Source: Fragilaria crotonensis
Lineage: Eukaryota > Bacillariophyta > Fragilariophyceae > Fragilariales > Fragilariaceae
Length of the DNA stretch: 56,894 nt
Direction: 5' to 3'
Assembly: GCA_022925895.1 (NCBI GenBank)
Contig: JAKSYS010000396.1
Span: 1-56,894, forward strand
The position numbers and the translations under genes are program-made. Shown in pieces: positions 31,846-41,815 of this stretch (position 1 is the first letter of the stretch; each line of letters opens with the position of its first letter). The notes under the pieces are model-generated. The model was not told the DNA's origin. It saw only the letters and a list, made by a program, of their open reading frames with translations, and made no database searches.

Positions 31846-32032
31846 GTCCCCTCGAGCTAACCGTCAGAGACGACTAGTTCGACCGAATTCGTCAATGCAG
31901 TGGCCGGCCGACTTCGGCTAGTTCGTGGTGGTTCCACGTGTCATCACGTGTACATCCACCCATCCGTTTTGGGGGTTAGTGGTTCCATAATCATTATGTA
32001 CTCCACTCGTAACCGCGTCCTTTTTGGACCAG

Positions 32033-33660
32033 TCACCAAAGTATACGCGAGCACAACTCTCTTAGCCGTGGCCCAGGAAGACACTTGGTTAGGACATCCG
32101 CCAAGTTGGTTTCTCCGTCCTCCTTAGCGATCCGCACAATACCTGCCGCTTGCGCTTCGCGCACTCGGTGGTAAGCAATCGCATTGTGTTTCTTCTTCAG
32201 AGTTGACTCAGGCTTCGTCGAATTCTTGACGACGGATTCATTATCACAAAATACGTTTGTTGGCCCATCCACTTGGACACCCATCATCCGCAGCTTGTAA
32301 CGCAGTCCTTCAATCATCTCCACTGCAACCTTTGCAGCAATGAACTCAGATCCAAAGGTCGATGCTTCGACAGTGTTTTGCCGTTTCGAATACCAAAGGA
32401 TAGGTGCTCGATTAATAAAAATCAAAACTCCAGTATGAGAGCGCCGTGTGACACGACAACCAGCATGGTCCGCATCAACAAAACAACTCATCGATACCGA
32501 TTGCCCCCGTAATTCGGGTGCACCTGGCGGCTCTACCTCGCACGCGCCCGGGTAGTATTCAGTCCAATCACACTTCTGAAAGCGACTCTCATCAAACACT
32601 GGCTCCGTGTCATCGAATACCATGCTTGACCGGTTGTATCGTTTCAAGTACGCGAAGATGTGGAAAGCTTGGTCGAGATGCCCCCTTCTTGGTGCAGCAA
32701 GAAAACGCGACAACATTGCAACGTCAACGAGGATATCAACGCGCCCAAGTTCACAGATCCAGCGCAGCACTCCGATCAATCCCTGAAAGTAGTTCGCACG
32801 CTTTGCGTCCAGTTCCGGGGTCGTATCAATTTCAGGTCGGTAACCCTGACTCATAGGCGTCGACACCTTTGTGCTTAGCCGTTCACCAATCTCATCAAGT
32901 TCACGTTCAACCTCGGTTACAGCACGCTTTACATAAAGGTCAGAAGACATTGCCCATCTTACCTTGCTTGGGTTGTCTGCACCGTCGATTGTCCACTTCT
33001 TGACTTCGGCACCTAAATATGAGTCAGGTTCCTTCACACTTCCTTTCTTTAGGGTATACTTGGAGGCGAGGTAGTCCATGACCACTTGCGGTTCGTGCGA
33101 CACGCACAAAATATCATCCACATAGCAAAGAACATACTCCCAGTATTTGTCCCCATTCGTCTTCACCTTGGGCCGCATCCATACGTCAGGATCACCTCTG
33201 CAACTTACAAAGCCTCCTTCCCGTAACGTGGCCGCCATGTGGTCTCGCCATCGAGCACCACTTGACTTCAACCCATAGAGAGCTCGAACAATTAGGACCG
33301 GTCGACCAACTTTGTCTGCACCAAACTCCAACCCAGCGGTCGTAAACCTTCTCCTTCGTTGGAGCATTAAGGTATGCCCCTGCACATCGGCAGAAAGGAC
33401 ATCCAAGTCATTCAGTGCCGCCAGCGTGAAAGCAATTCGTATACTGTCACGTGACACCACACTCGAGTACGTAGACTCTTTCGGCGGATCCGTTTGGTGC
33501 CCACCGGCCACCAACCGCGCCTTTCTAGTCAAGTCCATCTTGACATCAAAGATCATGTGACAATCAATTTTCTTGTAGAATTTCGGCACTGCATCATCAT
33601 CAATGAACTCGAATGCTGGCATGACGTTCTTCATCTCCAATTCGATTGCCTTCCTCCAAA
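32033..33660 (-). pseudogene. C3: reverse transcriptase and RNase H
   Basis: One long frame runs from MEMKNVMPAFEFIDDDAVPK through the RT palm to RNase H. The palm includes TYSSVVSRDSIRIAFTLAAL, LDVLSADVQG (motif A, followed by a small local frame disturbance near 33370), ALYGLKSSGARWRDH, and YVLCYVDDILCVSHEP (about 33100-33130). RNase H has FVDADHAGCRVTRRSHTGVL, NTVEASTFGSEFIAAKVAVE, VFCDNESVVKNSTKPESTLK and TNLADVLTKCLPG, ending R-I-L-W-stop. It joins the upstream frame near 33640-33660, where one base is missing in the catalytic-domain entry (TGTDFGGRQ). Confidence 0.92.
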
Positions 33661-36269
33661 ATCAGTCCCTGTTCGCTCATCGATCTTAAGGGCCTCTGCC
33701 ACAGTCTTTGGGAGCTCAATGCCAAACTTATGCGTCTTCGCCCAGTATCTGGCCTTGACTTTCTTGATTATCCGATCCCTTTTACGCAAGACGTTGCGCA
33801 CCCACCAAGCGAACGCAGGTTCTTCAGCGATCTTGTTGGCGACAGCGTACTCCGCAACTTGAATCGGATTTGACTCTTTCAATTCTGACAATGGTACCCA
33901 GGTCGTTGAGCCATCCCGCCATTCGACTTGCAACTCCCATCCCCGCGTAGTGATTCGTGGATGTCTCCGTCCCCGTTTGTCTTCAACAAACCCGTCATCC
34001 TTTGACAAGGCATGTCCGTTCGTTCGGTGATCGACAATTTCACTCATCACTGCATAACTTCGTCCCTCGTCATCGACCTGGGATAACATGTTTTCGGCAA
34101 TGAGGTTTGCAGTAATCGCTTCCGTTGATCCGTCTGGAAACTCCACCTCATAGAGACGTGAATCCAGTAACGGATTTGCATGGCGCTGCCCAATCGGACG
34201 ACCATCATGGTCGCGCTTCCTCCCAATCACAGTTGCTTTCTTAGCTTCTCCACCTTGGGGAAGTAGCACCTGGGCAGTTAAGTATTCATCATAGGACTCA
34301 GGGGTATGGTCTTCGACATCTTTGGCGGTGCCATCAAGGTCCCCTGTCCCTGACTGAACGTCGTCCTCGTCATCTTCGAAGACATCATCAGGAACCTCCG
34401 GCATGGAGTCCATTAGGTCTGGGTCGATGTCCTCTGTCTTGAGTCCATCCCCAATCTTAGACTGGATACCTTCATCCAATTCAGATAGTCGGAGCTTTAT
34501 ATCTGGGTTGGCAAGATCATCCTCACTCAATCCCCAAACAGATTTCCGCACAATCACCTTCCCAGATCTGGTCAGGATATAAAACGCCATAAGGTCGGTT
34601 GAAACCTCGGCAACACCAATCCATCGACCAAACAACTTCTGCTCAAACGGGAAGCTGCCAACCGGGTCCCAGTACATGACCGGCTCATACCAATCAAACT
34701 GGGCGTACTGGGAAATGTCGGGTGTACATCCCAGCACGTCTTCATCTGGTACCCTTCCTTGGAGTTGGGGTATATCAAGGGCCGTCAGTCTTCTTATTGC
34801 TGCTACCCACTTTCCACAGTAACACCAAAGTCGCTTCGGTGCCTTGGAGCGCCGCAAGGTCCTCCGGATCCCGACCTTCAATTCTCGAATCGTTGACTCA
34901 GCCAGGTTGGACCACGGACTGTATGGGACAGTTTGTTCTTGCTTGACGCGGAACCGTCTACAAATCTTTCCAAACTCACCGTGGACCTCTTCAGGTGCAT
35001 TGTCTGTCACAATAGTCTGGGGTATCCCAACCTCTTGAATGAATGGCATCAAAGCATTTTGACCAGCCAAGCCTTTGCTTTTCATGGGGTAGAAGTGGTC
35101 ACTCCCACGACCATTGGTGAACACCTGTGCAGCCAAGTGTCCCCTGACTGATTGTGTCTTCGAAAACATCGTATCCGAGTACCAGCGCCCGCTTAGGTTT
35201 GGGAAAGCGAGATGATCAAGCTTCTGACGTACCTTCCTTTCACCCGGTGCCAAGACATTTCTTATCCCAGATTGTGTTGTCACTTGCAACGTTCTCTTGG
35301 CAGTGTCAAGGCCAACTCCCCATCTTCTGGAAAGAATCTCAGGTGTTAAGGCAGATCGTTTCTCACTAGTTGAAAGGGAAAACAATTTCCGGCTTTCTCC
35401 ATCCATTGGGTAGACATCATTGTCCGTTCTCCCGGATAAGCCGTCACCGACAATGTCATCTACTGCGACGTTGATTGCAGCCACCAACCGGTTCCCAAGA
35501 GAGTCATCCTCCAGACCGATGGGAGCGTTCATCGAGCTTAAAGATTTCACCGCCGAAACCAACCTCGAAGCATTCCTCACATGATCAGTTGCCAATAACG
35601 TTTCGGCAACACTCACGCTGGAAACATATGTCTCCTCCTTTTGGCAAACTGGTCAGAAGAGGGATCCCAGCGCATCGGGGATGTCAATTCAACGTGGGGG
35701 TATTGTTCGTATTCTTCCCAAGTGGGTTTACGACTCACGAAACCGGAAGAGATGCCGTCAAGGGATAAAGGAATTCGCAACTTTGCGGTTGGGTGATAAA
35801 TTGAATGCGAAGACTTGGAATCAAACTGGCGGGGTACATCCTCAACCGTGACTCCATTCGCACGTAGTTGGTTGGGGTTGAGCAGAGTGACATCCACTCG
35901 GTCCCCGAAATACAGAGCCTCGTTGATAATGAGGATGTACGGTTGCCCGTCAGTAGGGTGAATCCACAAAGTCGCAACAGTGGCGATGGAGACATCCGGT
36001 ATGGGCTTATATTCACCGCTGTAAGGATGAACGGTGACCTGACGACCTTCGTCAGAGACAAGCAGAGTGTTGCGACCTGCGACACAAGTATCCGCATGAG
36101 AATCGAGTTCGGTGCGTGTATCTTCATCGTCCCCGGAGGGTGTCGATGCGGATACGCGAAAGACATGTTTCACAAACCGAGAGCAAAGATTAGAAGGGGG
36201 CCCGGCCTCTCGAACATAAGTGGAGACTAACATTAGGTCGTCTGTCTTAACGAGAGCCGGCGCGAGGCA
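33631..36269 (-). pseudogene. C3: protease, integrase and chromodomain-like module
   Basis: Pol continues in frame after the gag UGA as C-L-A-P-A-L-V-K-T-D-D. Protease-like LDSHADTCVAGRNTLL is at about 36075-36110. A frame break near 35640 separates it from the integrase. The integrase has LSRRWGVGLDTAKRTLQVTT instead of HHCC, then WYSDTMFSK, TDNAPEEVHG and NLAESTIRE as acidic sites. After GRWIGVAEVS come acidic linker segments, YEVEFPDGSTEAITANLIAE, and a chromodomain-like WELQVEWRDGSTTWVPLSEL with VAEYAVANKIAEEPAFAWWV. It ends in RT at FGIELPKTVAEALKIDERTG. Confidence 0.9.
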
Positions 36270-37698
36270 TCAAGCCTGCTTCTGCTGCTCACCATGAGCA
36301 GCACGACCAAACTGTTTTCCAGCATTGGAAACCACAGGTGTCTTGGTGCCTTCATTGTCATCAGGGGTGCCTCCTCCTGAGTCGCGACAACGGCAACGCT
36401 GCGAGCGTCAGACTTGTCCTTCTTCTCCTTCTTCTTTGCTTCCTCACGGAGCTGCTTGACTTTCGCCTTCTCGAAAGGCTTCAATTTGTTGTAGTCTTTG
36501 GCCGAGTATTGGCCAGAATGAATTGCAATGCCACTTGGTGTCTTGTCATCATCATTGGACTTCGACTTGTCTTTCTTGTGCTTAGCCTTCTTCTTGTCCT
36601 TTTCGACTCCAACCTTAGAGATCTCACGAACATCAGAAGGTGACTTGGTCCTGGTCTTGGTATTTTCCACAATCGTCTTGAAATACTGCTGGCACACTTC
36701 AAAGTTGGTCAACTTTAGTTCATCGCCCATGCAACCTTGAATGGCGGTCTCCAACTTTGGGTCACGTATCCCAGCCAGAAAATCTGTAACCTTCTTGGTT
36801 TCAGCAACTGGCTCTTCCAAAAACAACAATTCATTGTGAGCCTGTTGAAGACGTGCAACATACTGATCAAATGAGAACTTGCCCTTGCCAGTGTAGGTAG
36901 CTGTTGCGAGCATGTTATATGCCTTAGCTTTCCTAGTGGCAATAGCAGACTTGCCCTCTGCCTGCGACTTCAAAGCCTTGAAAGCTGCACGACCATCGCG
37001 CTTCTTGTTAAATGTCTGAAGGAATGGCCATCCCTGTCCCTCCATCACAAAGGGCTTAAGGATGTCAAACACACGCTTGTTGTCACGAGAAAAGGTTTCA
37101 CCCTCGAGGACGGAAGTGGCGATCAAGTCATCATCGACTGAATCCCAATTATTGCGCGCAAGATCATCTGGCGCCGCCTCATCATTGTCCCGGATGACAT
37201 AAACAAGCGGGGTCCCCGCCACGACACTCCTCTGCTGAGCAAGGTAAGTCATAAACAGTTCAATCCAAGTAGGCCATGCAGTCATTAACATTAACTTTGG
37301 CGGTTCCTTCGCATCGTCCCCATCCTTCTTTGCTCGAGCAATCTCCTCCAACTCAGTCAATCGATTGAGAAAGCGCGACGAGGTGCGTTCATCGAAAAGA
37401 GCGGGGTTTGGAGCATCGCCGCGAAGAAGGGAGTAATCTGCCCACGAGCGTAGGGCCTTAAACTTCCTAACCGCAAGGTAAGGGAACGTTGGGGACGCGA
37501 CAGGATCATCGTCGTCATCGACATCAGCCGCCTTTGGCTTCCACCTGGAGAGGTGCTGAATCATAGTGTCAATCTCTGGAAAGGTAAGGCAGTTAGATCA
37601 TTGATGGTACGAATACCTTGGTTTGCAATCAATTCCCGCGTAGGTACATCAAAACCCAAGCGGGTAAGGCAAGCAGTGAAGGATCTGGCATCAGCCAT
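36270..37698 (-). pseudogene. C3: gag
   Basis: The likely start is the ATG at 37698 (M-A-D-A-R-S-F-T-A-C-L-T). A 1-base break near 37580 leads into the main frame (MIQHLSRWKPKAADVDDDDD). Capsid-like features are MLMTAWPTWIELFMTYLAQQ, LEGETFSRDNKRVFDILKPF and VTDFLAGIRDPKLETAIQGC. The basic tail contains GQYSAKDYNKLKPFEKAKVK and ends AGKQFGRAAHGEQQKQA before UGA at 36270-36272. This ending matches C5 gag (AGKQFGRAAHVEQQKPA). The open frame running on to 36233 is a shifted reading of the same sequence and is not the true C-terminus. Confidence 0.85.
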
Positions 37699-38832
37699 GG
37701 TGACAAGTGAGACAGGAGGGTAGTTACCGGATTAACCGCGTGGTTTGCAAATTTGGCAAAATTGTGAGCCCCAGGCCCTCGGGTGCATGTACGTGTTCCT
37801 GGTACATTCCCTACGTAGGAATACTTTGCACGTACACGTCCAATCCTGTTTGCTGTGAGTCACACGGGTAGATTCACAAGAACTCCCTAAGTACTCCGTT
37901 GCCGCGGATGACGCATTCGTGACAAATGGCTGACATACGCGTCACGCATTGGTCACACGGATGAGAGTACTTAGGAGCCTCGCAGACCAAACGCACAAAC
38001 GGCCACGCGCATACGCAAAAACAGTCGTGTCTGTGAAGGCATGCGTGCCCAACTTGAAGTAACAGTCGTGTCTGTGGAGGCATGCGTGCCCAACTTGAAG
38101 TAACAGTCGTGTCTCGGACATCTATGACCCCATAACAATAGGTAACCAACCCGAACGAGTACTCACAACAGTCATTGTCGTGCTCGTGCGGTTCTCGTGT
38201 TCATATGCGTGGCCATCACACGTACGTCGTACGCTTCCATATGGTTTTCACGTTCATACGCGTGAGCATTACGCGTATGTCAATCGTGACTCATTCCGAT
38301 CAAAATTCTCGGTTGAAGGATACTTATGGCATCCATTCGTTACCAAGTTATGTAAACAACAAACTCTGTTCGGAAAATGTCCAGTATAAGTCAATCTCGT
38401 AGAAATTGTACTAGACAGACAACCAAGATCCAATCCTGGCATGGATTGGTACCAAATAGTGTCGTGTTCACATAAACACCACTATACTAGTATCATGACG
38501 TGCGCTACACCACCTTTACGGCGAAAGCGAAACAACGCCTCTTATGGTCGGTCTTTCCTCTCTTATGATGGCGCCAAATGGCGCTTCACATTGAACCCCC
38601 ATCGGAGTTAGGTCTTTGCGTTCGGGAGACGTTCACCGACACGCCGACGGTAGCGTTACCGTCTTCGAGCCACGGCTGCAGGCCTGGATCATTCGACCAC
38701 CACGACCACAGGACTATTATCGCAGAATCCGCGCTCCTTCTGCTGTTGAGGCTGATCAGGCCTCCTCATCAACCATTGACGAAAGCATTTAATGTCTACA
38801 ACATAGCTACATGCCTGTTGGGTCTGATAAAC
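37699..38832 (-). other. C3: 5' leader with primer-binding site
   Basis: This 1.1-kb leader has no credible ORF. The PBS at 38820-38832 is GTTTATCAGACCC on the minus strand, identical to C2 and C4. It contains 41-bp repeats and several palindromic ACGTACG/CGTACG and ACGCGT blocks around 38210-38280, a plausible site for regulatory factors. It matches no known motif with certainty. Confidence 0.65.
38021..38116 (-). repeat. C3 leader: 41-bp tandem repeats
   Basis: ACAGTCGTGTCTGTG(A/G)AGGC begins units at 38021 and 38062, with a third partial unit at 38103. The two full units differ at one base. Confidence 0.88.
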
Positions 38833-39086
38833 TCAGTTGATTCCTCGCAAGAGCGGCGCATCCGCCATTGCCAGGGACGACTCTAAGACATGTAGTAATC
38901 AACTAGTAGCAGCATGCAACTTGACTATTTACAAAAAGAGTGAGCTTATTCTAGACTTGTTCCCTCATGCCGCGGATGAAGTGTCCCATCCGCGCATGCG
39001 TACGTGGCACGCGTCTTGCGTCAGCCCAAGATACTTCGGTCTGTCCCGGTGTCCGAATATCCCGCACTCATGGCAGAATTCATTCA
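38833..39086 (-). repeat. C3: 5' LTR (254 bp)
   Basis: It is identical to the 3' LTR except for one C fewer near its start (GATTCCTCGC against GATTCCCTCGC). It is followed by the duplicated GACC and the rest of the C1 LTR. Confidence 0.9.
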
Positions 39087-39153
39087 GACCGATGACTTTC
39101 CCGATGGGTCAGCGCTTTAAACCTGACTCAGCCTCGATTACGTCACATGTGCA

Positions 39154-41121
39154 TTTAACGTGATGGCAGCAACTGTCGGTTAGTGGCAGGTGGGAATGAA
39201 GGGGAAGGCCATTGCAACAAAGAGTCATGCCCGAACGTCGAGGACCGCAGATGCCGTGCCACCCTCAGTTGATGCACCAGTTGTTGCACAGTAAGCATCT
39301 CAAATGTGGTGTAAGGAGGGTACGGCCACTTCGGGGATATGATGGGATCCGCATGTCCTTGTCAGAATGTGTCTCCTAGTAGCAGTGCGAGGGACGTTCG
39401 TTCAAGTGTCGAAGTTCGGGTGGATTCAATACCAGTTACCTCGTGGGATTTTGGTTGTGCGGAGCTCACGCGTCACGGACAGCATGCCGCGGAGGATACC
39501 GTTGGCAAATACACCCATAGTCTTTGACTCCTGCTGTGCCCGGCCGATTTTGACATGCTGGGTATTTGGCCACGCTTTCCTATCCTCGGTCGAGCGAAGC
39601 CAGGCTACCTTGGCAATTCCGGAATTCCTTGCTTTACAAGCAAGTCGTCGTTGATGTGTCCAGTTCAATATAGAAGCACCGTAACTCCCGCGGTATGTTG
39701 GACCAGGACGTCATCGAATCCATCCTTGCGGGCGAGTTGCACTGTTCGGAACAGAACAATACGCCTGGTGATGCGACAATCAGTGGCTTCGTGCAAAAGG
39801 TGCAGCTGTTCAGAGGGGTGGTGCAATTGGCAATCTGTTGTTGACAAAATCACCGAATTTAGCAATGGGATGAATGACAAGAGAGACAAATATTGCCATC
39901 ACTGGATCCTGGGCTACAGTATGACGATTCATCCACCTTGGGTTAGAATGCTGTGTCAACGACTGAATGGCAGTGTCTCGTGATACGGACATGCGTCTCT
40001 ACGAACAGGAAGACTTCCGAACGTCTACTCTTTCGCTTTCCAAGATGAAACCGTCGTCTTGTTCCGTCATATCGTATCGCAACTGCCAATTTGAAACCAT
40101 GCTATGATGCAGTCTGGAATCTGAAGGAACAGTGCCAGGACATGTGCCATCAAGCGTCGCGCCGATACGATTCGTCCGAAGGCACGGGGGGGACGATAGG
40201 CATCCACAATTGACTGCTGAAACCGGGAGAACAAGGAGAGACAAAGAGAGCGGGTGCCTTGAGCACACAAGACGTGCCATCATACAACGCCTCGCGGATG
40301 TATCTGCTGCAGTAAGCTGCTGTAGAACATGCAAACGTATCGCAAACCAGGGATAGGTGGTTGTTCCACGTCAGGCAGGAGGAACGCGATTAGGCATGTG
40401 GATGAACACAATCTTGTGAGGATCATGTGTCTCGGCGCCAGTTGCATCCTGATCAGGGGTTGTGTTGCAATCGTGAACGTTGCCGCGACGGTAGTGGAGA
40501 AGGTTACCCCGCTGGTGCATTGCAACATCAGCCAGTAACTGTCTTTGCCTCGTTACGGCTGTCATCTCCGGTGTTGGCACGTGAGTGAAACGGGAACTGT
40601 GGCATGTGACCGCTGACCCAAGGCAACAGTGTTGGGTGTGTCCACCGGATGGCTGAATGATGATGAAAGAAAATATCTCCATGGGCATCTTTCCCGGTGG
40701 TGTGCACATGCTCTTCATCCAACAGGAGCTTTCTGAGTGCCAGTGCATCCGTTGTACACAAGACGTTTGGCTCCAACATTGCGAATTGCTCTTGGAGAAC
40801 TGAGGCTCTTAATAATGCAGCAGCTTGAAATCCCGGGGAATTGTGGAAGCATTTGTCATCTTACGGTAACGCGTAGGCTGCTTGTCCTTGTTGCCCGATA
40901 AACGTGCTAGCATCACCGTGCAACAGAATTAGCACGATAACTGCGGGTCTGCGTGCCACAGTGTTCCCGTCAAGCGTTACCCACAACCACGGCACCATTC
41001 AATCATTTCATCTGAATTGCAAATGCTTTGGGCAATCATCGTCACTTGTGGAACGTTGGAATGACGAAAGGCATGGCTACGAATCCAATGCAGTGGGCAA
41101 TCGGGAGATGAGCTGTGTGGG
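39154..41121. other. Unassigned 2-kb segment between C1 and C5
   Basis: This is the only sizeable part of the window outside a clear element. Both strands have only short frames. On the minus strand several adjoining frames look weakly coding (LLLDEEHVHTTGKDAHGDIF near 40690; GVLFCSEQCNSPAR near 39740, within a possible C-x2-C...C-x3-C cluster), suggesting a decayed gene read from 40850 to 39600 with many frame breaks. The cysteine pattern is vaguely MYND-like, but I cannot name a family. A decayed relative of element T is the alternative. Confidence 0.35.
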
Positions 41122-41298
41122 TCAGTTAAATCCATCGCAAGTGCGGCACATCCGCCCTTGCAGGAGATTGTCTCTAGCAGATAGAACTAATCACTAGTAA
41201 CAACAGCTTGCAACTTGATCAATTATAAAAAGAGTGAGATTTAGGTCTAGGAACACTTCTGACTCCGCCCTGAAGAGTCATCCTGCGGGTCATTGTAA

Positions 41299-41520
41299 TG
41301 AATAAATACTGTGGTACTGTGTACTGATGTACGGTTGCGTTGTGTGTGGTTTCATTGACCGTTACACATGCACTGTGCTAGTGTTAGCGATAGAGTGTTT
41401 GCGTGAGCGTATGAACTTACTTATCTTAAGATCTTATCTTCTTTATCCTTTTACTCTCTTGTTACTACTCTAGTAAGTCTATTGCGAGCGTAGCGTTAGT
41501 GAGGCGGCTAGATTTACACA
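41299..41520 (+). repeat. C4: 5' LTR (222 bp)
   Basis: It begins TGAATAAATACTGTGG and ends GATTTACACA, directly followed by the PBS. The duplicated GTAA lies to its left. Confidence 0.93.
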
Positions 41521-41815
41521 GTTTATCAGACCCATGACAATAGCGGGTGGAATGAGAAGAGAAGAGAGAGCCAGAGCGCGTCATGTATTGAAATTGTCAT
41601 GTGGATGTAACGAAATGTCGTTTGTGTTATTTCCTACGGTTGTTGGCGACGACGGTCGCTAGGGGCTCCGGTCACACGGCATTGATGATGAGAAGGAATC
41701 TTCCCATGCATCGCCAGCGTAGCGAGCGGTCAGTAGAGGCTGATCACCTCGATGACATTTAGCGTATATGCGTTTAGCCCCGCACATGTTAACCTAACGA
41801 TGAATATCGCAGAAA
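41521..41815 (+). other. C4: primer-binding site and leader
   Basis: GTTTATCAGACCC at 41521-41533 adjoins the LTR and is the same PBS as in C2 and C3. The remaining 280 bp up to the gag ATG contain nothing recognisable. Confidence 0.7.

Larger units (their letters stand above)
31591..39086 (-). mobile_element. C3: copia-like retrotransposon inside the C1 LTR
   Basis: LTRs of 255 and 254 bp (TCAGTTGATT...AGAATTCATTCA on the plus strand) differ by one C in a run. The 4-bp duplication is GACC (31587-31590 and 39087-39090). The element carries PBS, a long leader, gag, and pol with protease, integrase, a chromodomain-like module, RT and RNase H, with a few single-base frame breaks. It belongs to the same family as C5, which has a homologous LTR and about 90 percent similar proteins by eye. 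Confidence 0.92.
2282..39147 (-). mobile_element. C1: copia-like retrotransposon, host of a 37-kb nest
   Basis: Two LTRs of 199 bp bracket the element: an intact 3' LTR on the left and a 5' LTR on the right that is split by C3. Removing C3 and one copy of its duplication gives 142+57=199 bp, equal to the left LTR. The hexamer TGTGCA occurs immediately outside both ends (2276-2281 and 39148-39153), as expected of a target-site duplication. Pol (HHCC-type integrase) is contiguous, but gag lies in three pieces separated by Y1 and T. Without the insertions the element would be about 6.2 kb. C1 is older than everything inside it, yet its LTRs differ by one visible base. Confidence 0.88.
31449..39147 (-). 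repeat. C1: 5' LTR, split by C3
   Basis: The LTR comprises 31449-31590 and 39091-39147. The inserted C3 plus its duplicated GACC fills the gap. The joined length is 199 bp, the same as the 3' LTR. The base after the LTR starts the TGTGCA duplication. Confidence 0.88.

Noticed and set aside
36231..36235. TAATG stop-start overlap between apparent gag and pol of C3, suggesting termination-reinitiation
   Set aside because: The frame ending at this TAA is a shifted reading. The gag C-terminus shared with C5 (AGKQFGRAAH...) ends at the UGA 37 nt upstream, in the same frame as pol.
38175..38402. Short plus-strand ORFs in the C3 leader
   Set aside because: They overlap palindromic repeat DNA and have no counterpart elsewhere in the window.
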